From: Hymenobacter yonginensis
GTDB lineage: Bacteria; Bacteroidota; Bacteroidia; Cytophagales; Hymenobacteraceae
DNA length: 64,000 nt
Assembly: GCF_027625995.1 (NCBI RefSeq)
Contig: NZ_CP115396.1
Location: 4,611,001 to 4,675,000 of the forward strand
Direction of reading: 5' to 3'
A program made the translations under genes and the position numbers. Positions 26,956 to 36,174 of this stretch are shown piece after piece. Position 1 is the stretch's first letter. Each line of letters begins with the position of its first letter. The notes beneath the pieces are model-generated. The model saw only the letters and a program-made list of their open reading frames with translations, did not search any database and was not told the DNA's origin.

Positions 26956-27994
26956 AGGTCTGGACAGAAAATCGTTCGAGAAAGTGCGTGAGCTGGGTGG
27001 TTTCCAGTAGAAAGCCGTCGTGGCCGTACTGGGAGTCCATTTCGGCGTACATGGCGCCCTGAATGTGCTGGGCCAAAAGCTGCTGCTCAGCGGGCGGAAA
27101 CAGCACGTCGGAGGTGATGCTGATGACGAGGGTGCGGGCCCGGATGCGGCCCAGGGCCTCCCGCACGCCGCCGCGGCCGCGCCCCACGTGGTGCGAGTCC
27201 ATCGTGCGGCTCAGGGCCACGTAGGAGTAGGCGTTGAAGCGGGCCACCAGCTTGTCGCCCTGGTAGCGCTGGTAGGAGCTGGCCCGGAAGCCATCCAGCG
27301 CGTCGTCGGTGGTTTCGGTCTGGCTGCGCTGATAGGCGTCGTAGCTGCGGTAGCTGAGCAGGGCCATGGCCCGGGCCGCCCGCAGGCCGGCCGCGCCGCC
27401 CTCGGGCGTGGCCGCCGCGTACGTCGGGTCGGCGAAGATGGCCAGCCGCTGCGCCTCGTTGAAGGCAATGCCCCAGGCCGAATGGCGGGCGTTGGTGGCA
27501 ATCAAAACCAGATTCTCAAACAGCGTAGGCTGCTGCACGGCCCACTCCACGGCCTGCTGCCCGCCCAGCGAGCCTCCAATCAGCGTATTGATCTGGCGCA
27601 AAGCCAGGTGCTCGCGCAGCGCCTCGTGCACCGCCACCAGGTCGCGCACCGTCAGCAGCGGAAACGCATGGTACAGCGACTCGGCCGCAGAATCGGGCGG
27701 CGACACGGGGCCGGTGCTGCCGTAGCAGGAGCCCACCACGTTGGCGCATACTACAAACCAGTCGGCCGGATCGAAGTGGCAGCCGGCCCCGAACAGGCCG
27801 GGCCACCAGTCGAGCACGTTGGCGTTGGCCGTGAGGGCGTGGCACACCCACACCACGTTGTCGCGGGCGGCGTTGAGGCGGCCGTAGGTCTGGTAGGCTA
27901 TTTCCACCTGCGGCAGCAGCGCCCCGTTTTCCAGCCGCAGCGGCCGGGGCAACCGGAACACGTGCGGCGCGTCAGAAGAAATAGTAGAGCTCAT
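26945..27994 (-). CDS. metX: Homoserine O-acetyltransferase
   Basis: 349 residues from the ATG at 27994 (MSSTISSDAPHVF). Alpha/beta-hydrolase acyltransferase: substrate-site VCHALTANANVLDWWPGLFG, nucleophile elbow LIGGSLGGQQAVEW (Ser), acid in ISITSDVLFPP, His in SQYGHDGFLLE. It acetylates homoserine from acetyl-CoA, giving O-acetylhomoserine for MetY. The residues alone do not fully exclude succinyl use, but the pairing with metY supports acetyl. The start codon shares its A with the TGA of a small upstream frame (TGATG). Confidence 0.93.
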   Translation of the reverse strand: MSSTISSDAPHVFRLPRPLRLENGALLPQVEIAYQTYGRLNAARDNVVWVCHALTANANVLDWWPGLFGAGCHFDPADWFVVCANVVGSCYGSTGPVSPPDSAAESLYHAFPLLTVRDLVAVHEALREHLALRQINTLIGGSLGGQQAVEWAVQQPTLFENLVLIATNARHSAWGIAFNEAQRLAIFADPTYAAATPEGGAAGLRAARAMALLSYRSYDAYQRSQTETTDDALDGFRASSYQRYQGDKLVARFNAYSYVALSRTMDSHHVGRGRGGVREALGRIRARTLVISITSDVLFPPAEQQLLAQHIQGAMYAEMDSQYGHDGFLLETTQLTHFLERFSVQTYVH

Positions 27995-28317
27995 CAGAAA
28001 GAAAAAAGGAGCGCGAAAATCAGTTTCGCGACGTGCGAAGCGCGTGGCCGCCAGTCGGTGCAAGTGGCGCACCGGCTGCCCGCCTGCGGCGCGTATGCCA
28101 GGCCGGAGCCCGGCGGTGCAAATCGGCCACCGGGGCCGTGAGAATATCCATAGCCCGCAGGCTGAGCCGGCAGTGCCGGCCCAGCCCCGGCCATGGGCGG
28201 GCAGGGAGTATTGGCTTCCTCTCTCACAAAAAAGCCGACGTCCTGCCCGCGTGCCGCGAGGCTGGAGGCGGGGCGGGCTGCCCTCTCAAAACAGCCCGCC
28301 CGTAACCCCACTCTCAC
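27995..28317. other. metY-metX spacer with strong hairpin
   Basis: 323 nt without a recognised gene. At 28271-28301 there is a hairpin with a perfect 10-bp stem (GGGCGGGCTG and its complement) right after the metY stop. A 66-codon Gly/Pro/Ala-rich frame (ATG at 28194) ends in TGATG at the metX start. No riboswitch motif was found here. Confidence 0.6.
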
Positions 28318-29914
<1,597 letters not shown>

Positions 29915-30076
29915 CTAGCAACAGCAACAACACGCGCCGCAACAGCCGCGCATTCGCATTCGGCCGGCAGCTGGGGCCGTAGCCGCAGAAACGCGCAAAC
30001 CCCACGGCGAAGCAGCAGGCCCGAAGGCGGCCGAAGCGGTGGGGTACTGGGGGGCGAAAGCGAGTGTGTTTTCCAT
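29915..30076 (-). CDS. Cysteine-rich leader ORF before metY
   Basis: 53 codons from the ATG at 30076 to TAG at 29917-29915. The first 38 residues are Ala/Pro-rich (MENTLAFAPQYPTASAAF at the start). The end reads RMRMRGCCGACCCCC: two Cys, Gly-Ala, then five Cys. Seven of the last nine codons are TGT or TGC. A Shine-Dalgarno-like GGAG lies 4 nt before the ATG. Cysteine-codon runs in short upstream ORFs are known from cysteine-responsive attenuation in mycobacteria; here the gene controlled would be metY. The codon read and stop were checked base by base. That it is translated and senses Cys-tRNA is inference. Confidence 0.65.
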   Translation of the reverse strand: MENTLAFAPQYPTASAAFGPAASPWGLRVSAATAPAAGRMRMRGCCGACCCCC

Positions 30077-30235
30077 GGTACTCCGAGGTTATATGCCCCG
30101 CCGCCGGATGGCTGGTCGGGTAGGAATTGGCACCTTTCGCGCGGTCGAAGGTTGCCAGTGGGTCAGGGAGCCTATTCTCTCGCCACTTCTGTATAAATCC
30201 TATGAAAACTTCCCCGCCGCGAGCGGGGGAGTACC
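30077..30235 (-). promoter_or_regulatory. Complementary anti-SD and SD flanking the riboswitch
   Basis: On the minus-strand RNA, GGTACTCC (30235-30228) near the 5' end is the exact 8-nt complement of GGAGTACC (30084-30077), which is the Shine-Dalgarno region of the leader ORF. A hairpin (CCCCGC / GCGGGG) follows the anti-SD; the riboswitch sits between the two. Pairing would close a helix outside P1 and hide the ribosome site. Confidence 0.6.
30088..30200 (-). promoter_or_regulatory. SAM-I (S-box) riboswitch
   Basis: RNA on the minus strand has the S-box core: GGCAACC (30156-30150) and GGTGCCAATTCC (30134-30123). P1 is supported by TTATA (30196-30192) pairing with TATAA (30093-30089). P2 is AGTGG/CCACT with a kink-turn-like CGA...TGA pair; its loop TAGG (30174-30171) pairs with CCTA (30124-30121) as the pseudoknot. 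P3 is ACCTT/AAGGT. SAM-I aptamers bind S-adenosylmethionine and lower expression of methionine genes. It lies before metY, as expected. Confidence 0.85.
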
Positions 30236-30247
30236 GGGTTGGTGTTG

Positions 30248-30279
30248 CAAAGGTATAGGCGCAGTTTTGATATCTGCAA
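30248..30279 (-). promoter_or_regulatory. Promoter of the metY-metX-hom leader
   Basis: TTG-N21-TACCTTTG on the minus strand: TTG at 30279-30277, -7 box at 30255-30248. The start would be near 30241, so the anti-SD begins within the first 15 nt of the RNA. Confidence 0.75.
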
Positions 30280-30560
30280 CAGCTACCGGTTATTTTTTTT
30301 GGCGCAAGCAAAAGAACGCCGTTTGCGCGCTCCTGATGGCTGTATCTGTAGTGGAGGTTGTGTGTATGTGTCTGATGATTTGATTTATATGCTTGATGAC
30401 TTATTCGGCTAGTCGGAGTTGCCGGCTTCTGTAATCCCCCGGTATGGCCCCGGCTACTGCCGCTGCAGCGGTAGTGGTAGCTGAAAATGCCGCCGCTGGC
30501 CAGCCGGTTTACGGGTGCGAAACCAGCCTGCTCAGCGGCCAAAGCGGCAGGAAAAGACAC
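30280..30560. other. Intergenic stretch upstream of the met promoter
   Basis: No convincing gene. One near-perfect hairpin (ACTGCCGCTG / CAGCGGTAGT, about 30456-30475) is present. A lone frame here is in shadow of the leader region. Confidence 0.4.
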
Positions 30561-30591
30561 AAAAAAAGCCGCCCTTTGCAAGGCGGCTTTT
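30561..30591 (-). terminator. Terminator after the LysM gene
   Basis: AAAGCCGCC / GGCGGCTTT stem with a run of seven A on the plus strand (T-run on the minus strand), 27 nt after the LysM stop. Confidence 0.88.
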
Positions 30592-30617
30592 AGAATATTT
30601 CCTGGAAAAGGAAACGG

Positions 30618-30896
30618 CTATTCTTTGGGCAGGGTCAGTACCTGGCCGATTTCGATTTTGTCGGGGTCGGCGCCGATGATGGCTTTGTTGGCTTCGTATA
30701 TCTGCTTCCATTTGGTGCCGTCGCCGTAGTGGTTGCGGGCAATTTTAGAGAGCGAGTCGCCGCTTACTACCGTGTAGGTTTCGCCAGCGGCGGCGTTGGC
30801 ATTGCCGAAGAAGTCGGTGTCACCGGTAGCAGCGGGCTTAACGGGTTCAACGGGTTTTTTTTCGCCTTCGTTCGAGAGAAAATCAAAGAGTCCCAT
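30618..30896 (-). CDS. Small LysM-domain protein
   Basis: 92 residues. No signal peptide; the N-terminus MGLFDFLSNEGEKK is followed by a short linker and then one LysM domain, about residues 42-91: YTVVSGDSLSKIARNHYGDG, then WKQIYEANKAIIG and the end IEIGQVLTLPKE. It resembles the YgaU/LysM type that often sits beside BON-domain proteins, but no BON domain is present. LysM binds N-acetylglucosamine in peptidoglycan; how it reaches the wall is not visible. Single gene with its own terminator. Confidence 0.92.
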   Translation of the reverse strand: MGLFDFLSNEGEKKPVEPVKPAATGDTDFFGNANAAAGETYTVVSGDSLSKIARNHYGDGTKWKQIYEANKAIIGADPDKIEIGQVLTLPKE

Positions 30897-31130
30897 AGTC
30901 GTGCGTTGGGTTGGAAGAGTGGGAAAAGAGCCGACTACCAGCTTCAGGGCCTGTCGTGTGGCTTCTTACGCCAAGATCCGCAATAAGTTATCAGGCCATA
31001 TATATCAGCTGTAAACATCTTGCCGCAACCTCCCGTAAGAAGCGCAACACTGGGGTTGCCAGTGGTCAGCCGGCACCCTCCGGCTCAGGCAAAACACGCT
31101 TTCCATCTCTCAACCATTTCACGGAATTCC

Positions 31131-31547
31131 ATGAAAACTCTCTCCCATCCGTTCCGCTACCTGGCCAGCCTCCTGATGCTCGTGTCGTTGTTTGCCGCCT
31201 CGTGTGGCAGCAAGGAAGGCAAAGTAGAAGGCGTAAACATGCTCTACGGCACGCAAAGCAAAGTCTGGAAAACGGATAAAGAACTGAGCGCCGCCGGCGA
31301 CAAAGTAAAGCAGACCGATGCCCAGGAAGATGAGCGCATCACCTTCTTCGCCAACGGCCAGTACAACATGACCTCGCCCGCTGGTGCCGTAAACGGCAAG
31401 TACACGTTCGATCAGGCCGGTAAAACCATCACCATGACCCCCGATGGCGCTGCCCAGAGCAACACGTTCAACGTAGTAACCCTCACCGACGACAAGCTGA
31501 CGCTGAAAAGCGCCGCCGGTGCTGAGCTGCGTCTCGAGAAGGAGTAA
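31131..31547 (+). CDS. Lipocalin-like lipoprotein
   Basis: 138 residues from the ATG at 31131, giving a lipoprotein signal with lipobox AASC. The mature part has the pattern of Bacteroidota lipocalin-like lipoproteins: KVWKTDKELSAAGDK, then ITFFANGQYNMTSPAG, GKYTFDQAGKTITMTP, FNVVTLTDDKLTLKS. The series of short strands ending in LTDDKLTLK suggests a small beta barrel. Its ligand is unknown. Followed by a strong terminator. Confidence 0.75.
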   Translation: MKTLSHPFRYLASLLMLVSLFAASCGSKEGKVEGVNMLYGTQSKVWKTDKELSAAGDKVKQTDAQEDERITFFANGQYNMTSPAGAVNGKYTFDQAGKTITMTPDGAAQSNTFNVVTLTDDKLTLKSAAGAELRLEKE

Positions 31548-31587
31548 GCTCCTGCAACCGGTTTGAAAAAGCCGTCTGAAAACACAG

Positions 31588-31623
31588 AAAAGCCCTTCTG
31601 CCCCGTGCGGAAGGGCTTTTTTG
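31588..31623 (+). terminator. Terminator after the lipocalin-like gene
   Basis: AAAAGCCCTTC / GAAGGGCTTTT stem followed by a T-run. Confidence 0.92.
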
Positions 31624-31782
31624 TTTTCAGGCCTCTCGGATGGCGCTGTTGCCGGTGCGCTAGGTGTAGGTGTAGCTACCTGCACCTTAGCAGTCAGGTA
31701 GCTGATAGTATAGTGGAGAGTATCCGGAATAGCTTATGTAGTTTGGCGGCAGAATTATTACTCCCTGAATTACTTGATTGTT

Positions 31783-34386
31783 ATGCCTGTGAATTTCCGG
31801 TTGCTGGCCGCCTGCTGCCTGCTCACCGCCGCTACGGCTCCGGCCCTGGCCCAACCCACAACCCCCGCCACCACGGCTCCGGCAGCCGCCCCGCTGCTCA
31901 CCCATGCCATCCGCAGTATCAATCCCGCCGACACCGACTTCTCGGACCTGGAGTTTCTGCGCCAGGAAATTGGCGGGGCGCGGGTGGTGATGCTGGGCGA
32001 GCCCACCCATGGCGTGGGCACGGCCACTGAGGCCAAAATCCGGCTGATTCGGTTCCTGAAGGAACGAATGGGCTTTACCACGGTGGCCTTCGAAAGTGGC
32101 TTCTATGCCCTGGACCGTGCCGAGCGGGAAATCCAGCGGGGCGCGCCGGTACCGGCGGCCATTTCGGCCTCGGTGTATCCGGTCTGGACCCAGACGCAGG
32201 AGTTTCAGGCCATGCTGCCGCTGCTGGGCAAAGGCGGCTTGCGCGTCACCGGTTTCGACTCGCAGGTGAGTTGGAACGACGACGAGATGCTTGAGGAACT
32301 GGAAGTGTTCCTCAAGCCCGAAAAAGGTGCCGACGGCATTGCCTACGACTACCTCGACGAGTGCGTGAGCATGATGGGCGAGCATAACATCTTCCCACCC
32401 TCGCACCAGATTCTGCTCTTTGATATGCAGCTGGGGAAGGCCCGCAAGCTGCTGACCAAAGTAGCGGCCGGCCCCGATGCCCGGCGGCGGGAGCGGGCCA
32501 CCTTCTGGCTGCAACAGGTACGCAGCCTGCAAGCTTTAGCGCACGATTACGCCACCAACGACCCGGCCGTGAAAGACTCCGCTGAGTTCAAGGCCAAAGA
32601 CAGCAACGCCCGCGACGCCCAGATGGCCGATAACCTACTATGGTATCTGCGCCAGCACCCACAGGAAAAGGTGGTCTGCTGGGGCGCTATCGGGCACCTG
32701 GCCGGCAAAGTGATCGGACTGGAACAACCGGAGCTGCAGGAGTTCAAGCCCATGGGCCAGACCGTGAAAGCGGCGCTGGGCCCCGAGGCGGTGTATGTGC
32801 TCAGCACGCTGGCCGGCGGCGGCACCCACGGCTTCGGCTACTGGGGCAAGCACCAGCTGGTGCCACCGCCCGCCTCCGGTTCTCTGGAAGCCGACCTGCT
32901 TGCCCAGGGGCAGGACTACAGCTTCATTAGCCTCAAGCACGACGCGCCTAGCCGCCGCCTGACCACGCATGCATTCGAGTTTCTGCCGGTTGCCGGCCCT
33001 TGGAGCGAGGCCGTGGATGGGTTTCTGTTCCTGAAAACCATTGAGCCGCCGCACGCCGCTACGGGTATTGTCGCGGATGCTACACCAGCGGCGGCCGAAA
33101 CACCCGCCAACCAGCCGCCGGGCCGGTTGGGCCAGCAGAATGCCGCTACCCAGCGCCCCGTTGCCAAAACCGGCGCGGCTTTCCCTCTCAGCGGTGTGGT
33201 GCTCGACCGCAAAACCGGGCAGCCAGTGCCCTTTGCCACGGTGGCCGTGCCCGCCCGCAGCGCCGGTACCGTGACGGATGCGCAGGGCCGGTTCCGGCTG
33301 GAAGTGCGCCGGGGTGAGTTGGTGCAGATCAGCAGCATCGGCTACGAGCCGGCTACGCTGGTGGCGGCAGCTGGTTCCGCGCTGCAGGTGCGCCTCGCGC
33401 CGGCTGCTTTTGCTTTGGCCGATGTGCGCGTGAGTGCCCAGTCGCAGGACCCGAAGCGGATTATGAAAAAGGTGATTAAGGCTGCGGAAACCAACTACGA
33501 GCGGCAGGATTACACCCAGCAGGCCTACACCCGGCGGCGGGCCATCAACTTTGATACGCTACGAAGCGACGTGGAGTATACCAGTCAGCTATGGACTCCA
33601 GCTGGTTATCATAACTGGGGTGGCGGCTTTCTGATGATGGAGCCAACACCAATCGAACAGGTGCAGCAGAAGAACGATCTGGCTCAGGTAGTTTCCGCTA
33701 CGCGACCTGCTACTCTTGAGGAAGGCGGCCATGGGTTTGCGGGCGGCTTCGATCCAGTGCGTATTTCGCCATTGTTCAAGAACAGTATGCTGGGCAAGTA
33801 CCAGCTGCGCCTGGATACTATTGAGCAACGTGACGGGCAATCGGTATACGTGATTCGCTTCGCGGCCAAGCGCGCTAGCCACCGGGCTACTGGTATGTAT
33901 CTGACGGCAGGCTACTCCGGTCGGGTTTATGTGCGCCAGGACAATTACGCGGTAGTACGCTACGAAGCCTTGTGGCAGGATGATACCATCCAAAACAACT
34001 CGATTGCGCGCAAATACTATGGTCGGGGCAATACGATTGCCCGCCTCTACGACCGGGTGTATACGACAAGTCGCACGACCCATGTGGTCATGTATCAGCA
34101 GGCGGTAAATGGCCGGTACTATGCGGCTGGCAGTATTGCCCAAGCTGCTTCTATCGGACGCGTGCTGGGCAATTCTCCCTTCCACGGTCAGCTGACCTGC
34201 GAGGTATACTTCACGCCCCCCAAGTTGGTAAATGCGGCTGAAATACCGGATCCGAAGCTAAAGGGTGACTTGGGTGGTGGTGGCCGTTGGCAGCTCGCCA
34301 AAGTGCCTTACCGCCCTGAGTTCTGGCAAACCTACCAGCGCCCCGTGCCCGCCGAGCCGGCCCCGACGCTGGAGGCGGGCAAGTAA
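31783..34386 (+). CDS. Exported erythromycin-esterase-like protein fused to a CarboxypepD_reg-like domain
   Basis: 867 residues from the ATG at 31783 with signal peptide (LLAACCLLTAATAPALAQ). Residues about 40-420 match the erythromycin esterase (Ere/EreA-like) superfamily: VVMLGEPTHGVGTATEAKIR with the catalytic His/Glu region, TTVAFESGFYALDRAE, and VVCWGAIGHLAGK. A linker rich in Ala/Pro follows, then from about 467 a CarboxypepD_reg-like beta sandwich (FPLSGVVLDRKTGQPVPFAT). The last 300 residues (from MKKVIKAAETNYERQDY) resemble the domain after such sandwiches in surface proteins of the phylum. The part from about 590 on has a less GC-rich codon use. This domain combination is unusual. 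First of three plus-strand genes. Confidence 0.8.
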   Translation: MPVNFRLLAACCLLTAATAPALAQPTTPATTAPAAAPLLTHAIRSINPADTDFSDLEFLRQEIGGARVVMLGEPTHGVGTATEAKIRLIRFLKERMGFTTVAFESGFYALDRAEREIQRGAPVPAAISASVYPVWTQTQEFQAMLPLLGKGGLRVTGFDSQVSWNDDEMLEELEVFLKPEKGADGIAYDYLDECVSMMGEHNIFPPSHQILLFDMQLGKARKLLTKVAAGPDARRRERATFWLQQVRSLQALAHDYATNDPAVKDSAEFKAKDSNARDAQMADNLLWYLRQHPQEKVVCWGAIGHLAGKVIGLEQPELQEFKPMGQTVKAALGPEAVYVLSTLAGGGTHGFGYWGKHQLVPPPASGSLEADLLAQGQDYSFISLKHDAPSRRLTTHAFEFLPVAGPWSEAVDGFLFLKTIEPPHAATGIVADATPAAAETPANQPPGRLGQQNAATQRPVAKTGAAFPLSGVVLDRKTGQPVPFATVAVPARSAGTVTDAQGRFRLEVRRGELVQISSIGYEPATLVAAAGSALQVRLAPAAFALADVRVSAQSQDPKRIMKKVIKAAETNYERQDYTQQAYTRRRAINFDTLRSDVEYTSQLWTPAGYHNWGGGFLMMEPTPIEQVQQKNDLAQVVSATRPATLEEGGHGFAGGFDPVRISPLFKNSMLGKYQLRLDTIEQRDGQSVYVIRFAAKRASHRATGMYLTAGYSGRVYVRQDNYAVVRYEALWQDDTIQNNSIARKYYGRGNTIARLYDRVYTTSRTTHVVMYQQAVNGRYYAAGSIAQAASIGRVLGNSPFHGQLTCEVYFTPPKLVNAAEIPDPKLKGDLGGGGRWQLAKVPYRPEFWQTYQRPVPAEPAPTLEAGK

Positions 34387-34430
34387 GCATCCGCCGGCAG
34401 ACTGGTTGCCGGACGGCCGTATATTGCCTG

Positions 34431-35588
34431 ATGGCAGCAGTGCAGTTGCCCAACCTCAGGGCTCTTTTTATGGCTTTTTCCCTCCGCAACGCGTTTCAGG
34501 TGGCCGCTACGTCGGCCGAGCTGGCCCACTTCCGGCAGGCGGCCTGGCGGCTGTACCAGCCCGCCGTACCGGTGCCGGTGCAGGCGTTTGGGCAGGCGTG
34601 GCAGCTGCGGCCGGGCCTCACATTTACGCCGTTTGCCAACGCAGTGCGCTGCAATGCGCACTGCGCTTTCTGCTCGGAAGAGTTGCAGCGCGACGCCGAC
34701 CACCGCCTCACGGCCAAGCGTCTGATTGATGACTACCCGGCGTATTTCAAGCGGTTGGCCGATGTGCTGCGGCCTTTTCGGGGCTTTCCGCTGGGGTTGA
34801 GTTTGTCGGGTCTGGAGGCGACGGCCGAGCCGCGCTGGCTGCGCGACCTGCTGGTTTGCCTGCGCGGGCTGGAGCAGGAGGGCGTAGTGTTTGACGAGAA
34901 GGTGCTCTACACCAACGGTAGCGGCCTGGCCACCAGCCCTGATCTGGGGTTGGCTTTGCAGGATTTCGGGCTGACCCGATTGGAACTCTCCCGCTGCCAC
35001 CCCGACGAAGCAGTGAACCAAGGCATCATGCGCTTCAACCGCAACCAGCCCATCCGGCACAACGCCGTGTACGAGGCCACCGTGCGGTGGCTGCACGCGC
35101 ATTTGGCTATCAAAAACTCGTGCATCCTCACCCGCGCTGGCGTGGCCACGTTGCCTGATGTAGAGCAATATTTGGCGTGGGCGGCTGGGTTGGGGGTGCG
35201 ACAGGTGGTGTTCCGGGAGCTGAGCCGGCTGGAAGGTAGCTATCTGCCTAACGTGTTTACGGAGTGGATTGAAGCCCAGCGGGTGCCCATCGAGCCCCTG
35301 CTGGCGGCCGTGGTACCCTCGCTGGAAAACCCGCGGGCCGGCTGGCAGTATGCGGGCAGCACCTTCGGATACTATTATTATAACGAGCACTACCGCTATC
35401 AGGGCCTTGATGTCATCTTCGAAACCTCCAGTTATCCCGCCCTGCAGGCCGCTACCGCCACGGATGTCGTGCAGAAGCTTATCCTGCACTCCGACGGCAC
35501 GCTTTCCGGCGACTGGGACCCGCAAAGCCGGGTATTGAGCTGTATGGCGGCCCCGCAGATTGTGGAGACCTTGTCAGACAAAGCGTAA
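34431..35588 (+). CDS. Radical SAM protein of unknown function
   Basis: 385 residues; ATG at 34431, with another in-frame ATG at 34470. The radical SAM cluster motif CNAHCAFC (CxxxCxxC) lies near residue 68, following FTPFANAVR. SLSGLEATAEPRWL then gives the GGEP-type SAM-binding strand in diverged form; LTRLELSRCHPDEAVN and IKNSCILTRAG follow as barrel strands. Only one cluster motif is seen and no SPASM-type Cys set. It probably cleaves SAM to start radical chemistry on an unknown substrate. It is 44 nt after the esterase fusion and 80 nt before a nucleotidyltransferase-like gene, suggesting an operon. Confidence 0.82.
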   Translation: MAAVQLPNLRALFMAFSLRNAFQVAATSAELAHFRQAAWRLYQPAVPVPVQAFGQAWQLRPGLTFTPFANAVRCNAHCAFCSEELQRDADHRLTAKRLIDDYPAYFKRLADVLRPFRGFPLGLSLSGLEATAEPRWLRDLLVCLRGLEQEGVVFDEKVLYTNGSGLATSPDLGLALQDFGLTRLELSRCHPDEAVNQGIMRFNRNQPIRHNAVYEATVRWLHAHLAIKNSCILTRAGVATLPDVEQYLAWAAGLGVRQVVFRELSRLEGSYLPNVFTEWIEAQRVPIEPLLAAVVPSLENPRAGWQYAGSTFGYYYYNEHYRYQGLDVIFETSSYPALQAATATDVVQKLILHSDGTLSGDWDPQSRVLSCMAAPQIVETLSDKA

Positions 35589-35668
35589 GCGGGCCAGGGA
35601 AGCGCGGCAAATCCAGCCGCCCGCCTCTGCCGACTCTCTGCAACCCAAGCTGATTTTATTTCTTCTCG

Positions 35669-36154
35669 ATGACGGCCACCCACGAACAACGTTATCTGCG
35701 CACGCTCCACGAGCTGGTGGCGGCGGGGATAGTATTTGGGGTGCTAGGCACGTTTGCGCTGCGCTGCCAGGTGCCCGCGCTTCCGCGCCGTCTGGTGGCC
35801 GACTGCGACATTCAACTGCCGTTCGAAGTCGGTAACCTGACCCGGCTGGTGTGCTGCCTGCAGGCGGCTGGCTGGGAGGTGAGAATGTGGGACGAGCCGG
35901 TGGCGCTGCCGCTGTCGGCCGGGCAACTGGCTGGAAAATATTATCTGCGCGCCCGAAAAGCCGGGGCCATCCTCGACTGCACCTACGAAAACGCGCTCCT
36001 GGGCTGGCCCGAATTCTGGGCGCGCTGCCACTGGCAGCAAGGGCTGCCGTTGCTGGATAAAGAAGCCGTGTTGCGGCAAAAAGCCTTGGTCAACCGTCCG
36101 GCCGACCGGCGGGTACTTCGCTGGATGCAGCAGGCCCGCAGCTCGGCCAAGTAA
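35669..36154 (+). CDS. Nucleotidyltransferase-like protein (small)
   Basis: 161 residues, no signal peptide. IVFGVLGTFALRCQ followed about 20 residues later by LVADCDIQLPFEVGN resembles the Gly-x-x-Ala-Leu and Asp-x-Asp elements of minimal nucleotidyltransferases, as in the MNT/AbiEii-like folds, in diverged form. AILDCTYENALLGWPEFW could supply the third acidic residue. Family assignment is tentative. It follows the radical SAM gene and may act on its product or a linked substrate. It ends 20 nt before the stop of the convergent flippase-like gene. Confidence 0.55.
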   Translation: MTATHEQRYLRTLHELVAAGIVFGVLGTFALRCQVPALPRRLVADCDIQLPFEVGNLTRLVCCLQAAGWEVRMWDEPVALPLSAGQLAGKYYLRARKAGAILDCTYENALLGWPEFWARCHWQQGLPLLDKEAVLRQKALVNRPADRRVLRWMQQARSSAK

Positions 36155-36174
36155 TGGAATGGCTGGCTACAAGG

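Noticed and set aside
27994-28317. 107-codon frame ending at the metX start
   Set aside because: Not called as a gene: it covers the terminator-like hairpin, and only the TGATG junction speaks for it. Kept as a finding.
30280-30560. A second riboswitch upstream of the met promoter
   Set aside because: Only a simple hairpin was found; no conserved core of SAM, TPP, cobalamin or other known classes.
35669-36154. Toxin-antitoxin or abortive-infection nucleotidyltransferase
   Set aside because: Only a diverged nucleotidyltransferase pattern is present, and there is no antitoxin-like partner; the neighbour is a radical SAM protein.
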